DNA of 64,000 nucleotides from Bacillota bacterium (GTDB taxonomy: Bacteria; Bacillota; Desulfotomaculia; Desulfotomaculales; Desulfallaceae), in NCBI GenBank assembly GCA_023439185.1, contig JAEXOR010000049.1, forward strand, positions 1-64,000, written 5' to 3'. Shown here in pieces: positions 51,939 to 60,745 of this stretch; the first letter of the stretch is position 1; each line of letters opens with the position of its first letter. The notes below the pieces were generated by a model. The model did no database searches and was not told the DNA's origin. It was given only the letters and a program-made list of their open reading frames with translations. The position numbers were made by a program, and so were the translations under genes.

Positions 51939-54900
51939 ATGAACAACATTCCCGTGTTAAAGAGCAAGCTCATTATGCCGGAGCTGTCCGGAAGCTTTTT
52001 GCTGACGGACCGGCTGCAAAAACTTCATGAAAACATGGATTACTGCAGGGCGGTGGCCGTATGCGCCCCTGCCGGATACGGCAAAACAACCCTGGCGGTT
52101 TCCTATTTTAACCGCCGGATAGCGGTGCCTGCCAGGGTATGCTGGTATCGCCCGGACCGGGAAGACAAAAACCTGCCGGGGTTCCTTGCACACCTGGCAG
52201 AAGCGGTATTTCCGCCGGAAGAGGCTGCCTTTGCGGAATCCAGGAAAGCTCTTGAAGCCCACGCAGATAAGCCGCAGGAGCCGCATCACACCATTTCCGT
52301 GATCTGCCGGGAGCTGTGGGCCGGGCACAGCCGGGCCGGGGATGCCCGGACCTATATTGTGCTGGATGATTTTCAAAATGTGGCCGGGGTCCGGGATATC
52401 CGCAACATAATCAGGTATCTGCTGGACAACCTGCCCCCCTCCTGCTCAATTTTCATATTGAACCGGGGCAATCCGGATATTTTTACTGAAAAACAAAAGC
52501 TTGAAAACAAAATCCTGGAAATAGGCGCGGAGGACCTTGCCTTCAGCCACACTGAAATAGAGGCTTTGATGCGCAGCATGGGCCGGACCGCCACCGACGG
52601 GAAGCTGACGGACATCATTGCCCAAAACACCGAGGGCTGGATCGCCGGCGTCATCATCCTGTGCCAGGCGGTCAAGGGCAAGGGTCCCGGCGCCGCGTCA
52701 ATGGAACCCGGCAAGCCGGGTGAGGAAGCCCTGTTCCGGTATATGTCCCTGGAGGTGCTCAAGTCCGTTGCGGACGATACCCGGGATGCCTTGGCCAGGC
52801 TGGCGCTGCTCCAGGATTTCTCCGGGGCCGAGGCCTCGGAAATCCTTGGCATCCAGGATATAAAAGCATTGATGGGGCGGTGCATGGGGTTCGGCATGTT
52901 CATTCAGAGGATTCCCGGGGATCCGGTGGTCTACCGTTTCCATTCCTTATTCCGGGAGTTCCTGTTATCCATTCTGGAAGACCGCCGTCCCGGCGAGGAG
53001 ATTGCCGGACTGCACCTGAAAGCCGCCGCATACTACATGAAACATGATACCTATGGCCGCGCCGCGGAGCATCTGGCCAAGTGCGGACATTCGGCTTCGG
53101 CCAGGGACATGGTGACCAAAGCGGGCTTTAACAAGTTCATGATCGGGGAAACCGGACAATTGAAGCTGTGGCTGGATTCGCTGCCCGAGGATATGATCAG
53201 GGACAATCCGGTCCTCCTGCTGTTTAAAGCGCAGCTGATGCCCAACAGCAGGCAGCCGGAAATGGTGGACACCCTGAAAGAGGTCATGGCTCTGTCACTG
53301 CGGGACAACGATCTGGGCACTTATTATGACGCGGCCAGTGTCCTGATCTACATTTTCATGTGCAGCAACAATATGCAGGGGCTGCTGGAAATAACGGCGG
53401 GGCTTCCCCGGCGGCGGCAGCATGTTGCGCCGGAGCTTGGCAACACCCTGATCATCCTGGACATAGTGCGGTCCATGGGGGAAGAACGGTTTGCCGAAGC
53501 GGAGGCCCAAAGCGAAAGCACCCTGTATACTTTACTTTCCGAAGACAGCCAGTGGCTGTACTTAATCCTTTCCTGCATCACTTATTTTTGCCTGGGCAAG
53601 CTGGACCAGGGGGAGCGTTGCATGGAAACGGCGCTGGAATTGAATAAATTCAAAAATATTGAGCCTTCCCGGGGGTTTATCCTGCTTTTTCTTTCCATCG
53701 TTTTATCCCTGAAAAACCAAAGGGAAGACCTGCCCGCACACATCGCTGAAATCATCGCCATCGGCGAGAAATACAATTATGAATATCTGTCAGCCCATGG
53801 GAAGCGTCTGGACGCCTTTGAACGGTATCTGTCCTTTGATGCGGACGCGGCCGTGGAAATGCTGGACCACGCCGTCTTTCTCTTCCTCCGGATCAACAAC
53901 CATGCCCTGGCCGCATCATGCAGACTGCTCCGGCGTCTCTGGGCCATCCAACCCGGCGGCCCCGGACCGGACCTGGAGGAAGCCCGCAAGGATATTGAGC
54001 TCATCCGCGGGGTGCATCCCGGCATGATGTTCTATGAAAACGCGCTGTCAGTATTCGGCGCCATTGCCGGGGAGGCGGGGGATTATGCCCTTGCGGAACG
54101 CAGCCTGCTTGCAGCCATAGAGTCGGCGGGTTCGAAGAAGGGAAATCAGATCCTCTGCGGCGCCTGTTTCCACCTGGCCAGGCTGTATTATGCCGGCGGC
54201 GATGCGGAACAGGGACGCCGCTATCTGAAGCAGGCCATGGAACTGGCGGCCGGGAACAGGTATTTCATGTTCTGGGATATCCATATCCCCACCCTGGTTG
54301 AAATGGCGCTCCGGAGTATGCGCTGCGGCTATTGTCCCGGCCATGCCGAAGAACTGCTGGTTAAGTTTTACGGCCCCAGGACGATGACGTACCTGAAGGA
54401 AAGGGCCAAAACCCTGGACGAAAACCGGATAGCCGCTTTTGCCGGGGATTTTGTCTCCACGCACAAGGGGGACAAGTCCGAAGAGCTCTATTTTGTAAAG
54501 GCGTCTTTGTTTGGCAAGCCCAGGATTTCGGTTAACGGCGCCCGGATTCCCGACACCGCCTGGAAAACCAAAAAGGTCAAGGGCCTGCTGGAATATCTTT
54601 TGCTTAACAGCGACAATACCATATCCAAAGAAACTCTGGCGGAAATCCTCTGGCCCGGCTCGGACAGCAAATCTGCCATCGCCTCCCAGCGAACGGCGCT
54701 GTATCATCTTAGAAAAATACTTGCCCAATATAATGCGGAAGTTAAGGGAGACAACGCCTTTATATATGAAACCCCGGAAGGCTTGCAAATAAAAAGGAAT
54801 GATGCGTTGGAGCTTGATATACACGAATTTTTGCGTCTCCATGGCCAATTGCCCCTGTTGGCGGATCAACCTGCGCAAAGGGAGGAAAAACAGGCGCAGG

Positions 54901-55262
54901 TTCTGGAAAGAATGACCTCCGTTTATCAAGGCGACTTGATGGAAGACAGTGATTACGGGGACCTGGTATTACATGAGCGGGAAAGGTTCAAATCCATCTT
55001 TGTGGAGGCCTGCCAGAAACTAAGCGCAATCCATATCAGACGCGGAGAATTTCAGCAGGCCGAAGACACTCTGAGGCGCGCCCTGGCGGCGGAACCATAT
55101 AACGAAAACCTGTGCCTGGAACTGCTCAGGCTGTATATGTCCCAGGGGAGCAGAAGCAAGGCGGTCAAGTTCTACTACAGCTTTAAAAAGCGTTTGGAGC
55201 AGGAGCTTGATATAAAGATTGACCGGAGATTGACCAAGGCGATCCAAAAATCAAAAGCCTAA
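51939..55262 (+). CDS. MalT-like STAND ATPase regulator with SARP/BTAD C-terminal domain
   Basis: 1107 residues from the ATG at 51939 (AAAGG 8 nt upstream); an in-frame ATG at 51864 has no ribosome site. MalT-type NTPase: 'PVLKSKLIMPELSGSFLLTDRL', Walker A APAGYGKTT (about 43-51), 'TYIVLDDFQNV' (Walker B). A long TPR superhelix follows. The C-terminal ~250 residues are not LuxR but a SARP-type winged helix plus BTAD: 'LFGKPRISVNGARIPDTAWKTKKVKGLLEYLLL', 'ILWPGSDSKSAIASQRTALYHLRKIL' and 'EPYNENLCLELLRLYMSQGSRSKAVKFYYSFKKRLEQEL'. It should bind an inducer and ATP and activate transcription. Its neighbour, the membrane LuxR gene, is transcribed away from it. Confidence 0.88.
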   Translation: MNNIPVLKSKLIMPELSGSFLLTDRLQKLHENMDYCRAVAVCAPAGYGKTTLAVSYFNRRIAVPARVCWYRPDREDKNLPGFLAHLAEAVFPPEEAAFAESRKALEAHADKPQEPHHTISVICRELWAGHSRAGDARTYIVLDDFQNVAGVRDIRNIIRYLLDNLPPSCSIFILNRGNPDIFTEKQKLENKILEIGAEDLAFSHTEIEALMRSMGRTATDGKLTDIIAQNTEGWIAGVIILCQAVKGKGPGAASMEPGKPGEEALFRYMSLEVLKSVADDTRDALARLALLQDFSGAEASEILGIQDIKALMGRCMGFGMFIQRIPGDPVVYRFHSLFREFLLSILEDRRPGEEIAGLHLKAAAYYMKHDTYGRAAEHLAKCGHSASARDMVTKAGFNKFMIGETGQLKLWLDSLPEDMIRDNPVLLLFKAQLMPNSRQPEMVDTLKEVMALSLRDNDLGTYYDAASVLIYIFMCSNNMQGLLEITAGLPRRRQHVAPELGNTLIILDIVRSMGEERFAEAEAQSESTLYTLLSEDSQWLYLILSCITYFCLGKLDQGERCMETALELNKFKNIEPSRGFILLFLSIVLSLKNQREDLPAHIAEIIAIGEKYNYEYLSAHGKRLDAFERYLSFDADAAVEMLDHAVFLFLRINNHALAASCRLLRRLWAIQPGGPGPDLEEARKDIELIRGVHPGMMFYENALSVFGAIAGEAGDYALAERSLLAAIESAGSKKGNQILCGACFHLARLYYAGGDAEQGRRYLKQAMELAAGNRYFMFWDIHIPTLVEMALRSMRCGYCPGHAEELLVKFYGPRTMTYLKERAKTLDENRIAAFAGDFVSTHKGDKSEELYFVKASLFGKPRISVNGARIPDTAWKTKKVKGLLEYLLLNSDNTISKETLAEILWPGSDSKSAIASQRTALYHLRKILAQYNAEVKGDNAFIYETPEGLQIKRNDALELDIHEFLRLHGQLPLLADQPAQREEKQAQVLERMTSVYQGDLMEDSDYGDLVLHERERFKSIFVEACQKLSAIHIRRGEFQQAEDTLRRALAAEPYNENLCLELLRLYMSQGSRSKAVKFYYSFKKRLEQELDIKIDRRLTKAIQKSKA

Positions 55263-55326
55263 TTTCCTATCTAATAAGCGGCAAGGGACACGGGGACGAG
55301 TAGAAGGCGCCCGGAATAATATCGGC

Positions 55327-55635
55327 TCAGAGTTGTTTATCAAGATCCCGCTTTGCGTAGATTACACGGTAAATCTCTACAAGCTTTTCTTGTTCGTCTA
55401 CAGTATAAAAAACGGCGTAGTTTTTAACAGTCAGTATACGATACTCACGTTCCAATGGCTTTACCGGCTGATAAACGCGGCAGGAATATGGAAAGTCTTT
55501 TAAGCGGGATATTGATTCATCCATTTCTTCAAGCAGGTCAAAAGCCGCCTTCGGTGCGACGAGAGTAACAGCGATATAATATACAACATCAGCTATGTCG
55601 CGATTCGCGACAGGCAGATACGAAAGCTTATACAT
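55327..55635 (-). CDS. RelE/ParE-family toxin
   Basis: 102 residues: 'LSYLPVANRDIADVVYYIAVTL', 'KAAFDLLEEMDESISRLKDFPYSCRVY' and the C-terminal strand 'EYRILTVKNYAVFYTVDEQEKLVEIYRVIYAKRDLDKQL' are the ParE/RelE fold. ParE acts on gyrase, RelE on ribosomal mRNA; this cannot be decided here. It overlaps the upstream antitoxin gene by 8 nt, the standard type II arrangement. Confidence 0.9.
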   Translation of the reverse strand: MYKLSYLPVANRDIADVVYYIAVTLVAPKAAFDLLEEMDESISRLKDFPYSCRVYQPVKPLEREYRILTVKNYAVFYTVDEQEKLVEIYRVIYAKRDLDKQL

Positions 55636-55912
55636 CCTCCGCCGCCTTTTCCTGAAGCTTGCGCCTCAGGTTGGAGAACACTTCGTCATGTTTAAAGCGT
55701 TTGCCTGTGGTCTTGGCCTCCAATTCCGCCTCCTTCAGTTTGATGTAAACCTCGCTGTCAAACTGAAGGCGCTCAAAGGCCTCCATGCTCATAACGACCA
55801 TATCTCCGTAACCGTTCTTTGTCAAAAAAACAGGTTCGCAGCTTTCGTGAACTGTTCTTGATATATCAGCAAAATTGTTGCGAAGATCGGATACAGGCCT
55901 TATATGCGGCAT
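55628..55912 (-). CDS. Phd/YefM-family antitoxin
   Basis: 94 residues. 'RPVSDLRNNFADISRTVHESCEPVFLTKNGYGDMVVMSMEAFERL' is the Phd/YefM DNA-binding domain; the helical C-terminus binds toxin. First gene of the pair. A palindromic operator-like site lies upstream (55933-55962). Confidence 0.92.
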   Translation of the reverse strand: MPHIRPVSDLRNNFADISRTVHESCEPVFLTKNGYGDMVVMSMEAFERLQFDSEVYIKLKEAELEAKTTGKRFKHDEVFSNLRRKLQEKAAEDV

Positions 55913-55932
55913 ATTTTACCCTCCCATCATAA

Positions 55933-55962
55933 TTTAGCTTAATATTATCATAATTATGCTAA
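55933..55962. promoter_or_regulatory. Operator-like inverted repeat upstream of the antitoxin
   Basis: Imperfect palindrome: ttagcttaatatta on one side and its near-complement taattatgctaa on the other, 20 nt upstream of the antitoxin start. It overlaps the likely -10/-35 and fits autorepression. Confidence 0.55.
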
Positions 55963-56061
55963 TCAAGAAATAACCTTACGGATTATTTTTGTAAAATGAA
56001 AAGTTAAGTTCTGGTCTATTTAAAAATATGGCATTTACCTTTGCACATACTTCCGGGAAAA

Positions 56062-56970
56062 TTAAGGTGAACACTTGGCGCAGATTGATCTAAACAGAGT
56101 GGTGCTAAGATACCGATCGCCGCGATCCGGCAAAATAGTTACAATGATGCCGGACTCCATGTTGCGGGCCACCCGCAGCGCCCCCGCCACAGCCGCTCCG
56201 CTGGACATGCCTACAAAAATACCCTCCCTGGTGGTCAACAGCCTGGCGGTCTCGAAGGCTTCCTCATCTTCCACGGTGATTTTTTCGTCCAGCAGTTCCG
56301 GACGGTATATCGCCGGAACTATTGCCTCTTCCATATTTTTCAGTCCTTGAATGGCGTGGCCCATTGTAGGCTCGACACCCACTATCCTAACCCCGGGATT
56401 TTTCTCTTTCAGATATCTGCCCGTGCCGTTCAGGGTTCCCGTAGTGCCCATGCCGGCGATAAAAACATCCACCAAGCCGTTTGTCTGGGCATATATTTCC
56501 GGCCCTGTGGTCTCGTAGTGGGCCAGTATATTGTTTTCGTTGCTGAACTGGTTGGGCATATAATATCTGTCCGGGTCGCTTTGCACAATTTGATGCGCCT
56601 TCCTGATGGAGCCGTCTGTGCCCTCTCCCGCGGGGGTCACGATCACCTCGGCACCGTAGGCTTCAAGAATGCGGCTTCTTTCCATGCTGACACAACCGGG
56701 CACCACCAGCATGACCCGGTATCCCCGGGCCGCGCCGATCATGGCCAGGGCTATCCCGGTGTTGCCCGAGGTGGGTTCGATAATGATCTTATCCCTGGTG
56801 AGGGCGCCTGATTCCTCGGCTTTTTTAATCATGTAATAGGCGGGCCGGTCTTTAACGGAACCACCCGGGTTGTTGCCTTCCAGTTTACCGTAAATCTTAA
56901 CCCCGGGGTTGGGGTTCAGGGATTTTAGTTCCACCAGCGGAGTGTTTCCGATCGCGGATAATAAGTCCAT
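56062..56970 (-). CDS. cysK: Cysteine synthase (O-acetylserine sulfhydrylase)
   Basis: 302 residues from the ATG at 56970, with GGAGG 9 nt upstream (a longer frame starts inside the neighbouring gene region and is unlikely). PLP lysine in 'NNPGGSVKDRPA' (about 42), substrate loop 'TSGNTGIALA', 'PNQFSNENNILAHYETTGPEI', 'GMGTTGTLNGTGRYLK', and the PLP-phosphate and C-terminal 'GIFVGMSSGAA...VTILPDRGDRYLST'. All catalytic residues are present. It makes cysteine from O-acetylserine and sulfide. CysM versus CysK cannot be settled from sequence alone. It begins 39 nt after the FG-GAP-like gene ends; possibly co-transcribed. Confidence 0.93.
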   Translation of the reverse strand: MDLLSAIGNTPLVELKSLNPNPGVKIYGKLEGNNPGGSVKDRPAYYMIKKAEESGALTRDKIIIEPTSGNTGIALAMIGAARGYRVMLVVPGCVSMERSRILEAYGAEVIVTPAGEGTDGSIRKAHQIVQSDPDRYYMPNQFSNENNILAHYETTGPEIYAQTNGLVDVFIAGMGTTGTLNGTGRYLKEKNPGVRIVGVEPTMGHAIQGLKNMEEAIVPAIYRPELLDEKITVEDEEAFETARLLTTREGIFVGMSSGAAVAGALRVARNMESGIIVTILPDRGDRYLSTTLFRSICAKCSP

Positions 56971-57008
56971 TTTTTGTACGCCTCCAATATTATGTTTACA
57001 CCAAAACA

Positions 57009-57674
57009 TTATTCGTTGTCCCGGCGTCCACATCCTGCCGCCCCTGACTCGCCATCCATATGGGAAAAGCCCCAGCCGTTCCATTTCCATACGGTCGTTT
57101 CCCTCCTGGCCGGGTCGGTATAACTGCCCTCGGTAACCACCAATTCGTTTTCGCCGTCGCCGTCAAGATCAACCAGGGCGGCATTGTAATTGGGCCGGTC
57201 CAAGGCGGACGACTGCCACACCGGTTTAACAGCGCCCTTTTCCAGCTTGAAAATGAAGAGGTGGTTCTTGATTGCGGTGTCATCTTCTTCTAGCCAGAAG
57301 GGCTTGTGGGGGCCGAAACTGCCTTGTTTCCAAACCAATAGGTTAAGCTCCGGAACACCATTGTTATCGGCGTCACCCAGAAAGAAACTGTCCACCCACC
57401 ACTGGTCCGGGGACTGCCAGATCAAGCGTGAACCGGCTTGTACCGCTATTTTCCCTTCCCTGAGCATAAAATCTTCCCGGGTGCCGTCGCCGTCCAGATC
57501 GAACTGCCGGCTTTGAACCGGTTTGTATTCCGGCAACTGCATCCGGTGTGCTTTAAAAGCTGCAAAGTCGTGGAATACCCCGCCACCGCCGTACTGCCAC
57601 GAAACCAGGGCGCCTAAGCAGTACAGCAGTCCCGCCGCCGGCAGAAGGATCAGCGCCAACCGGGGGAATCTCAC
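57009..57674 (-). CDS. Membrane-anchored FG-GAP/VCBS-like repeat protein
   Basis: 221 residues from the GTG at 57674, which overlaps the stop of the upstream DUF3160 gene (GTGA), a sign of coupling; longer frames would overlap that gene by up to 73 nt. One N-terminal membrane helix ('LALILLPAAGLLYCLGALVS'). The rest has three FG-GAP-like units with Ca-binding-type loops: 'FDLDGDGTREDF', 'LGDADNNGVPELNLL' and 'VDLDGDGENELVVT'. It is probably an external beta-propeller-like domain. It forms an operon with the DUF3160 lipoprotein, suggesting a shared envelope function. Confidence 0.75.
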   Translation of the reverse strand: MRFPRLALILLPAAGLLYCLGALVSWQYGGGGVFHDFAAFKAHRMQLPEYKPVQSRQFDLDGDGTREDFMLREGKIAVQAGSRLIWQSPDQWWVDSFFLGDADNNGVPELNLLVWKQGSFGPHKPFWLEEDDTAIKNHLFIFKLEKGAVKPVWQSSALDRPNYNAALVDLDGDGENELVVTEGSYTDPARRETTVWKWNGWGFSHMDGESGAAGCGRRDNE

Positions 57675-59791
57675 GGGGTGATAAAGGTTCCGGTCCACCC
57701 GGCCAGGGGCGGCGCCTGCCCGGAGTCCAGCAGATCGTGCCATTTTTGGTCCGTTAACCGGTCGCTGAGCGGCCAGGTAAACTCATAGTGGGAGTAAACA
57801 CCGCCTTTGGCAATTCTCAAGCTGCCGTCAACGGGTACCACGGCATAAATATCAAAGATATTTCCCGTGGCTTCCTGCAACACCTGGCCATTCGGATTAG
57901 TGGCCACGTCAGCAACCAGGGCGGCGGGATTTTCAGCTATGGCTGAGCGGTGATCCACCCCTATATCTGCCAGAGCCTCCAGCCAGAAATGCTCCAATTG
58001 CCCGCCATAAGAGCGGATTAATTCATATTCTTCATCAGTAAGAGGGGTATTGGATAGCTCCTTTTCCGAAACAGTCTTTAAAGAAAGAGCCAACTGCTCC
58101 AGCCGGTCCAGGCTGTCCCGGTCCCTCTGCTCCAGGAGATCCCGCGCCAACAGCCCCTCCCGCGTCATATTAACCAGTGCGGCCAGGCGGGCGTAAAGGT
58201 ATGGGTTCGGTTCGACATAACCGCGGTCGTCCACTCCGGTCATACCACCGCCCATTTCAGCGTAAATCTGTTTGGCGTACAGGATGGTATCATGCTTGAG
58301 TTCGGTCCAACTGGATAAGAAGGTATTCAGTTCTTTCCTGGTCCAGGCCTGACCGTACATAAACGAGGGATAACCAGCTTTCCTTTCTTCCTGAATCAGG
58401 GTTTCAAGGGTATAAAGCCAGCCCTGGTACAGGTTCTGAGTCCGGTCTTTTTGCTCCAGGCCAGCAAAGTATTGCCGCAGTTTGTCCATGTTTTCGGGGT
58501 AGCCCGCGTACCGCGTTTCCCCCTGCGCCTCCAGGATGGCGTAAGCCTCCCCGGAGCCCATGGCGGCGGGAAGGTCCAAGCCCTTGGGCAGCATCCGGCG
58601 CTCGCCCAGGCTGTTTTCCTTTACTTCACGGTAGACCAGACGCTGGAAAATATCGGCGTCAAGGGTATACCGCTGACCCATGAAGCGAAAGCCTTTGATT
58701 TCTTTTTCCCGATCCGGTTGTATTTCCTCGTTAAAAATGGGCGTAGAGTTAATCGCCGGGGGTTTTAGCTCCGCTGCCGCCGCCATAAAGGCCGGCCACT
58801 GGTCGCCGCCGGCGGTCAGTTCTTTTAGCCCGGCTCCGGCGCCATAGGTTTTATTAAGCAGTTCCCGGTACTGCGGATAGGACAGGTCGTCGGACCGGCC
58901 CACGAAAAAGTTGGTGGGTTGGTATATATGATCCCATTTGGACCCGTTATCGCCTTCACCAAGCGCCAGGGTCATTAAGGCGGCGGATTTGGTTTCGTCC
59001 TCGCTGTTAAGCCGGAAGGTGATCCTCCCGTACCACATCATGGCCTTGAAATATGCCTGCAGCAGCTCGTCGGCGGCATAGTGTCCCCGGGGGACATACT
59101 GGGAATAATCCTCATTCATACTCATCAAAGGGGATTCCTGGATGCCGGCGCTGTCTTCAATAAGCTGCAGTTCCGCCTGCACCTCCTGTTTAACCTGTTC
59201 CGGAACAGTCAGACCGGGGTCCAGAAGCTTGCCGGCCACGGCGAAAAAGCCCAGATTTCTCCTGGCGGCGTTCTCCCACTCGCTGCCTTTCAGAGCGTTA
59301 TATTGTTTTTGGGACGCAGAAAGCATGGCCGCGGTAAGCGCTTTTAATTCCGGGGCCAGTTTTTCCTTTTCGATGACCCGCAGCAGGTGGCTGAAGAACA
59401 GGTGGTAATTATGCAGCATGGAATCGGTGGTGATAAAGCTGGGCACCGGTTCATAGCTGTTGATTTCATAGAGCATAAAAAACTCCCGAAACTGGCCCGG
59501 CACCACCACAAATCCGTTTTCCGTCAGCAGCTTCTCCGCCTCCGGAGATAAATGAAACATATCCTTGTTAGTTATATTGCCCAGTCCCGGTTCCACCTTA
59601 TAGGGCTCCAGGACCGGGGAAAAGTCCACCGGTACATCCTGGTAATCAGCAAAGTTCGCCGGAGCCGCCGGCGGCGGATTTTTCCCCTGGGCGGCCTCCG
59701 GCTCCTGCCCGGAATTACCGCAGCCAGACAAAGCGGCGACCAGCAGCAACATACCGATCAACCATACACAAATGATCCTTTTCCCCGGCAC
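57671..59791 (-). CDS. DUF3160 family lipoprotein
   Basis: 706 residues. Lipobox LSGC (Cys 24), then a Pro/Ala/Asn linker. The long domain has 'NGFVVVPGQFREFFMLYEIN', 'PSFITTDSMLHNYHLFFSHLLRVIEKE', 'YFKAMMWYGRITFRLNSEDE', 'SFMYGQAWTRKELNTFLSSWTELKHDTILYAKQ' and 'GVDDRGYVEPNPYLYARLAAL', the signature blocks of DUF3160 proteins of unknown function in Clostridia and archaea. It should be anchored on the outer face of the membrane. It ends inside the FG-GAP-like gene start. Confidence 0.9.
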   Translation of the reverse strand: MPGKRIICVWLIGMLLLVAALSGCGNSGQEPEAAQGKNPPPAAPANFADYQDVPVDFSPVLEPYKVEPGLGNITNKDMFHLSPEAEKLLTENGFVVVPGQFREFFMLYEINSYEPVPSFITTDSMLHNYHLFFSHLLRVIEKEKLAPELKALTAAMLSASQKQYNALKGSEWENAARRNLGFFAVAGKLLDPGLTVPEQVKQEVQAELQLIEDSAGIQESPLMSMNEDYSQYVPRGHYAADELLQAYFKAMMWYGRITFRLNSEDETKSAALMTLALGEGDNGSKWDHIYQPTNFFVGRSDDLSYPQYRELLNKTYGAGAGLKELTAGGDQWPAFMAAAAELKPPAINSTPIFNEEIQPDREKEIKGFRFMGQRYTLDADIFQRLVYREVKENSLGERRMLPKGLDLPAAMGSGEAYAILEAQGETRYAGYPENMDKLRQYFAGLEQKDRTQNLYQGWLYTLETLIQEERKAGYPSFMYGQAWTRKELNTFLSSWTELKHDTILYAKQIYAEMGGGMTGVDDRGYVEPNPYLYARLAALVNMTREGLLARDLLEQRDRDSLDRLEQLALSLKTVSEKELSNTPLTDEEYELIRSYGGQLEHFWLEALADIGVDHRSAIAENPAALVADVATNPNGQVLQEATGNIFDIYAVVPVDGSLRIAKGGVYSHYEFTWPLSDRLTDQKWHDLLDSGQAPPLAGWTGTFITP

Positions 59792-59889
59792 TTTTACTCC
59801 AACTCCTTTTATCGGCAGTTCGGCTTAATCTACCATAATCTGAACCTTGTACCATAATTATATAGCATAGGTCCGGAAATAACACCGTA

Positions 59890-60222
59890 TTAATCCACCA
59901 GCATCTCTTTAATAATGTTTTTCACTGCCAATATTTCTTCCATACTCAAATCGCCAATTTTCTTGCGCAGCCTTGTTTTGTCAATGGCCCGGAGTTGATC
60001 CAAAACAATCCACCCGGTAACCTCATGCATTAATATTTTCACCCGCGTAGGATATCCTTCCCTGCTCCTGTTGGTTATCGGAGCAATAATAATCGTCCGT
60101 AAATGCTGGTTCATTACTAATGGTGAAACTATAATACATGGACGAGTCTTATTGATTTCAGCGCCTTGAGTAGGATTCAGGTCAACCCAGTAAACGGAGT
60201 ATTGTTCAATTGTTGGATTCAT
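59890..60222 (-). CDS. mazF: MazF-family mRNA interferase toxin
   Basis: 110 residues from the ATG at 60222, chosen for GGAGG 7 nt upstream; it overlaps the antitoxin gene by 17 nt. PemK/MazF motifs: 'YSVYWVDLNPTQGAEINKTRPCIIVSP', 'TIIIAPITNRSREGYPTRV' and 'GWIVLDQLRAIDKTRL' (the conserved Asp-Gln-x-Arg pattern). It should cut mRNA at short sequence motifs when not neutralised. Confidence 0.95.
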   Translation of the reverse strand: MNPTIEQYSVYWVDLNPTQGAEINKTRPCIIVSPLVMNQHLRTIIIAPITNRSREGYPTRVKILMHEVTGWIVLDQLRAIDKTRLRKKIGDLSMEEILAVKNIIKEMLVD

Positions 60223-60463
60223 CCCAGTCCTCCAACACTTCATTGTCGATCTCTTCAGGGATTAACAATGAGTCATCCCCTTCTTTATGCATCAGCTTAA
60301 ATGCCTCAGCCCAACCTTGACGGGGAGTTTTTACCGGCTTGATAATGATGTAATGATCCTTTATCTCAAGCTCAACTTTGGAATCAATACCACACTGTTT
60401 TAAAATTGCCTGGGGAAGCCTTATGCCTTTGGAGTTGCCAATCTTGATAATATCTATTTCCAT
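60206..60463 (-). CDS. mazE: MazE-family (AbrB-type) antitoxin
   Basis: 85 residues. N-terminal AbrB fold: 'IDIIKIGNSKGIRLPQAILKQCGI', 'VELEIKDHYIIIKPVKTPRQGW'; acidic C-terminus 'LLIPEEIDNEVLEDWDESNN' that wraps the toxin. It precedes mazF in the usual order. ATG start with AAAGGTGG upstream (on the complement). Confidence 0.93.
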   Translation of the reverse strand: MEIDIIKIGNSKGIRLPQAILKQCGIDSKVELEIKDHYIIIKPVKTPRQGWAEAFKLMHKEGDDSLLIPEEIDNEVLEDWDESNN

Positions 60464-60535
60464 CTGCAGACCACCTTTGTGATTACTATGTAATCACATT
60501 ATATGTCTGTCAAGGAATTTATGCAAGATTTCAAT

Positions 60536-60573
60536 TAAAAACCTTCTCCAGTATTGAACTACCGGAGAAGGTT
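60536..60573 (-). terminator. Terminator of the feo operon
   Basis: On the complement, accttctccggt / actggagaaggt form a stem followed by ttttaatt. It lies just after the Cys-rich gene. Confidence 0.8.
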
Positions 60574-60583
60574 GAGTTAACAG

Positions 60584-60745
60584 CTATTTAGGCGACTCGT
60601 CGGAGTGCCCGGAGCATCCGCACTCGCAACTGCTGCCGCATCCCGAGCACTTCACGCCCCTTTTTTTATCTTTGACTATCTTATATACGGCAAGACCGAT
60701 GATTACCGCTATTACCGCAATTACTACATAATCTACCGTGCTCAT
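60584..60745 (-). CDS. FeoB-associated Cys-rich membrane protein
   Basis: 53 residues. Its ATG (60745-60743) overlaps the feoB stop as ATGA. One membrane helix ('DYVVIAVIAVIIGLAVYKIV'), a basic stretch 'KDKKRG', then a Cys-rich tail with five cysteines in 'CSGCGSSCECGC'. This is the PF12669-type small protein found beside feoB in Firmicutes, probably handling Fe(II) on the cytoplasmic side. Confidence 0.93.
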   Translation of the reverse strand: MSTVDYVVIAVIAVIIGLAVYKIVKDKKRGVKCSGCGSSCECGCSGHSDESPK

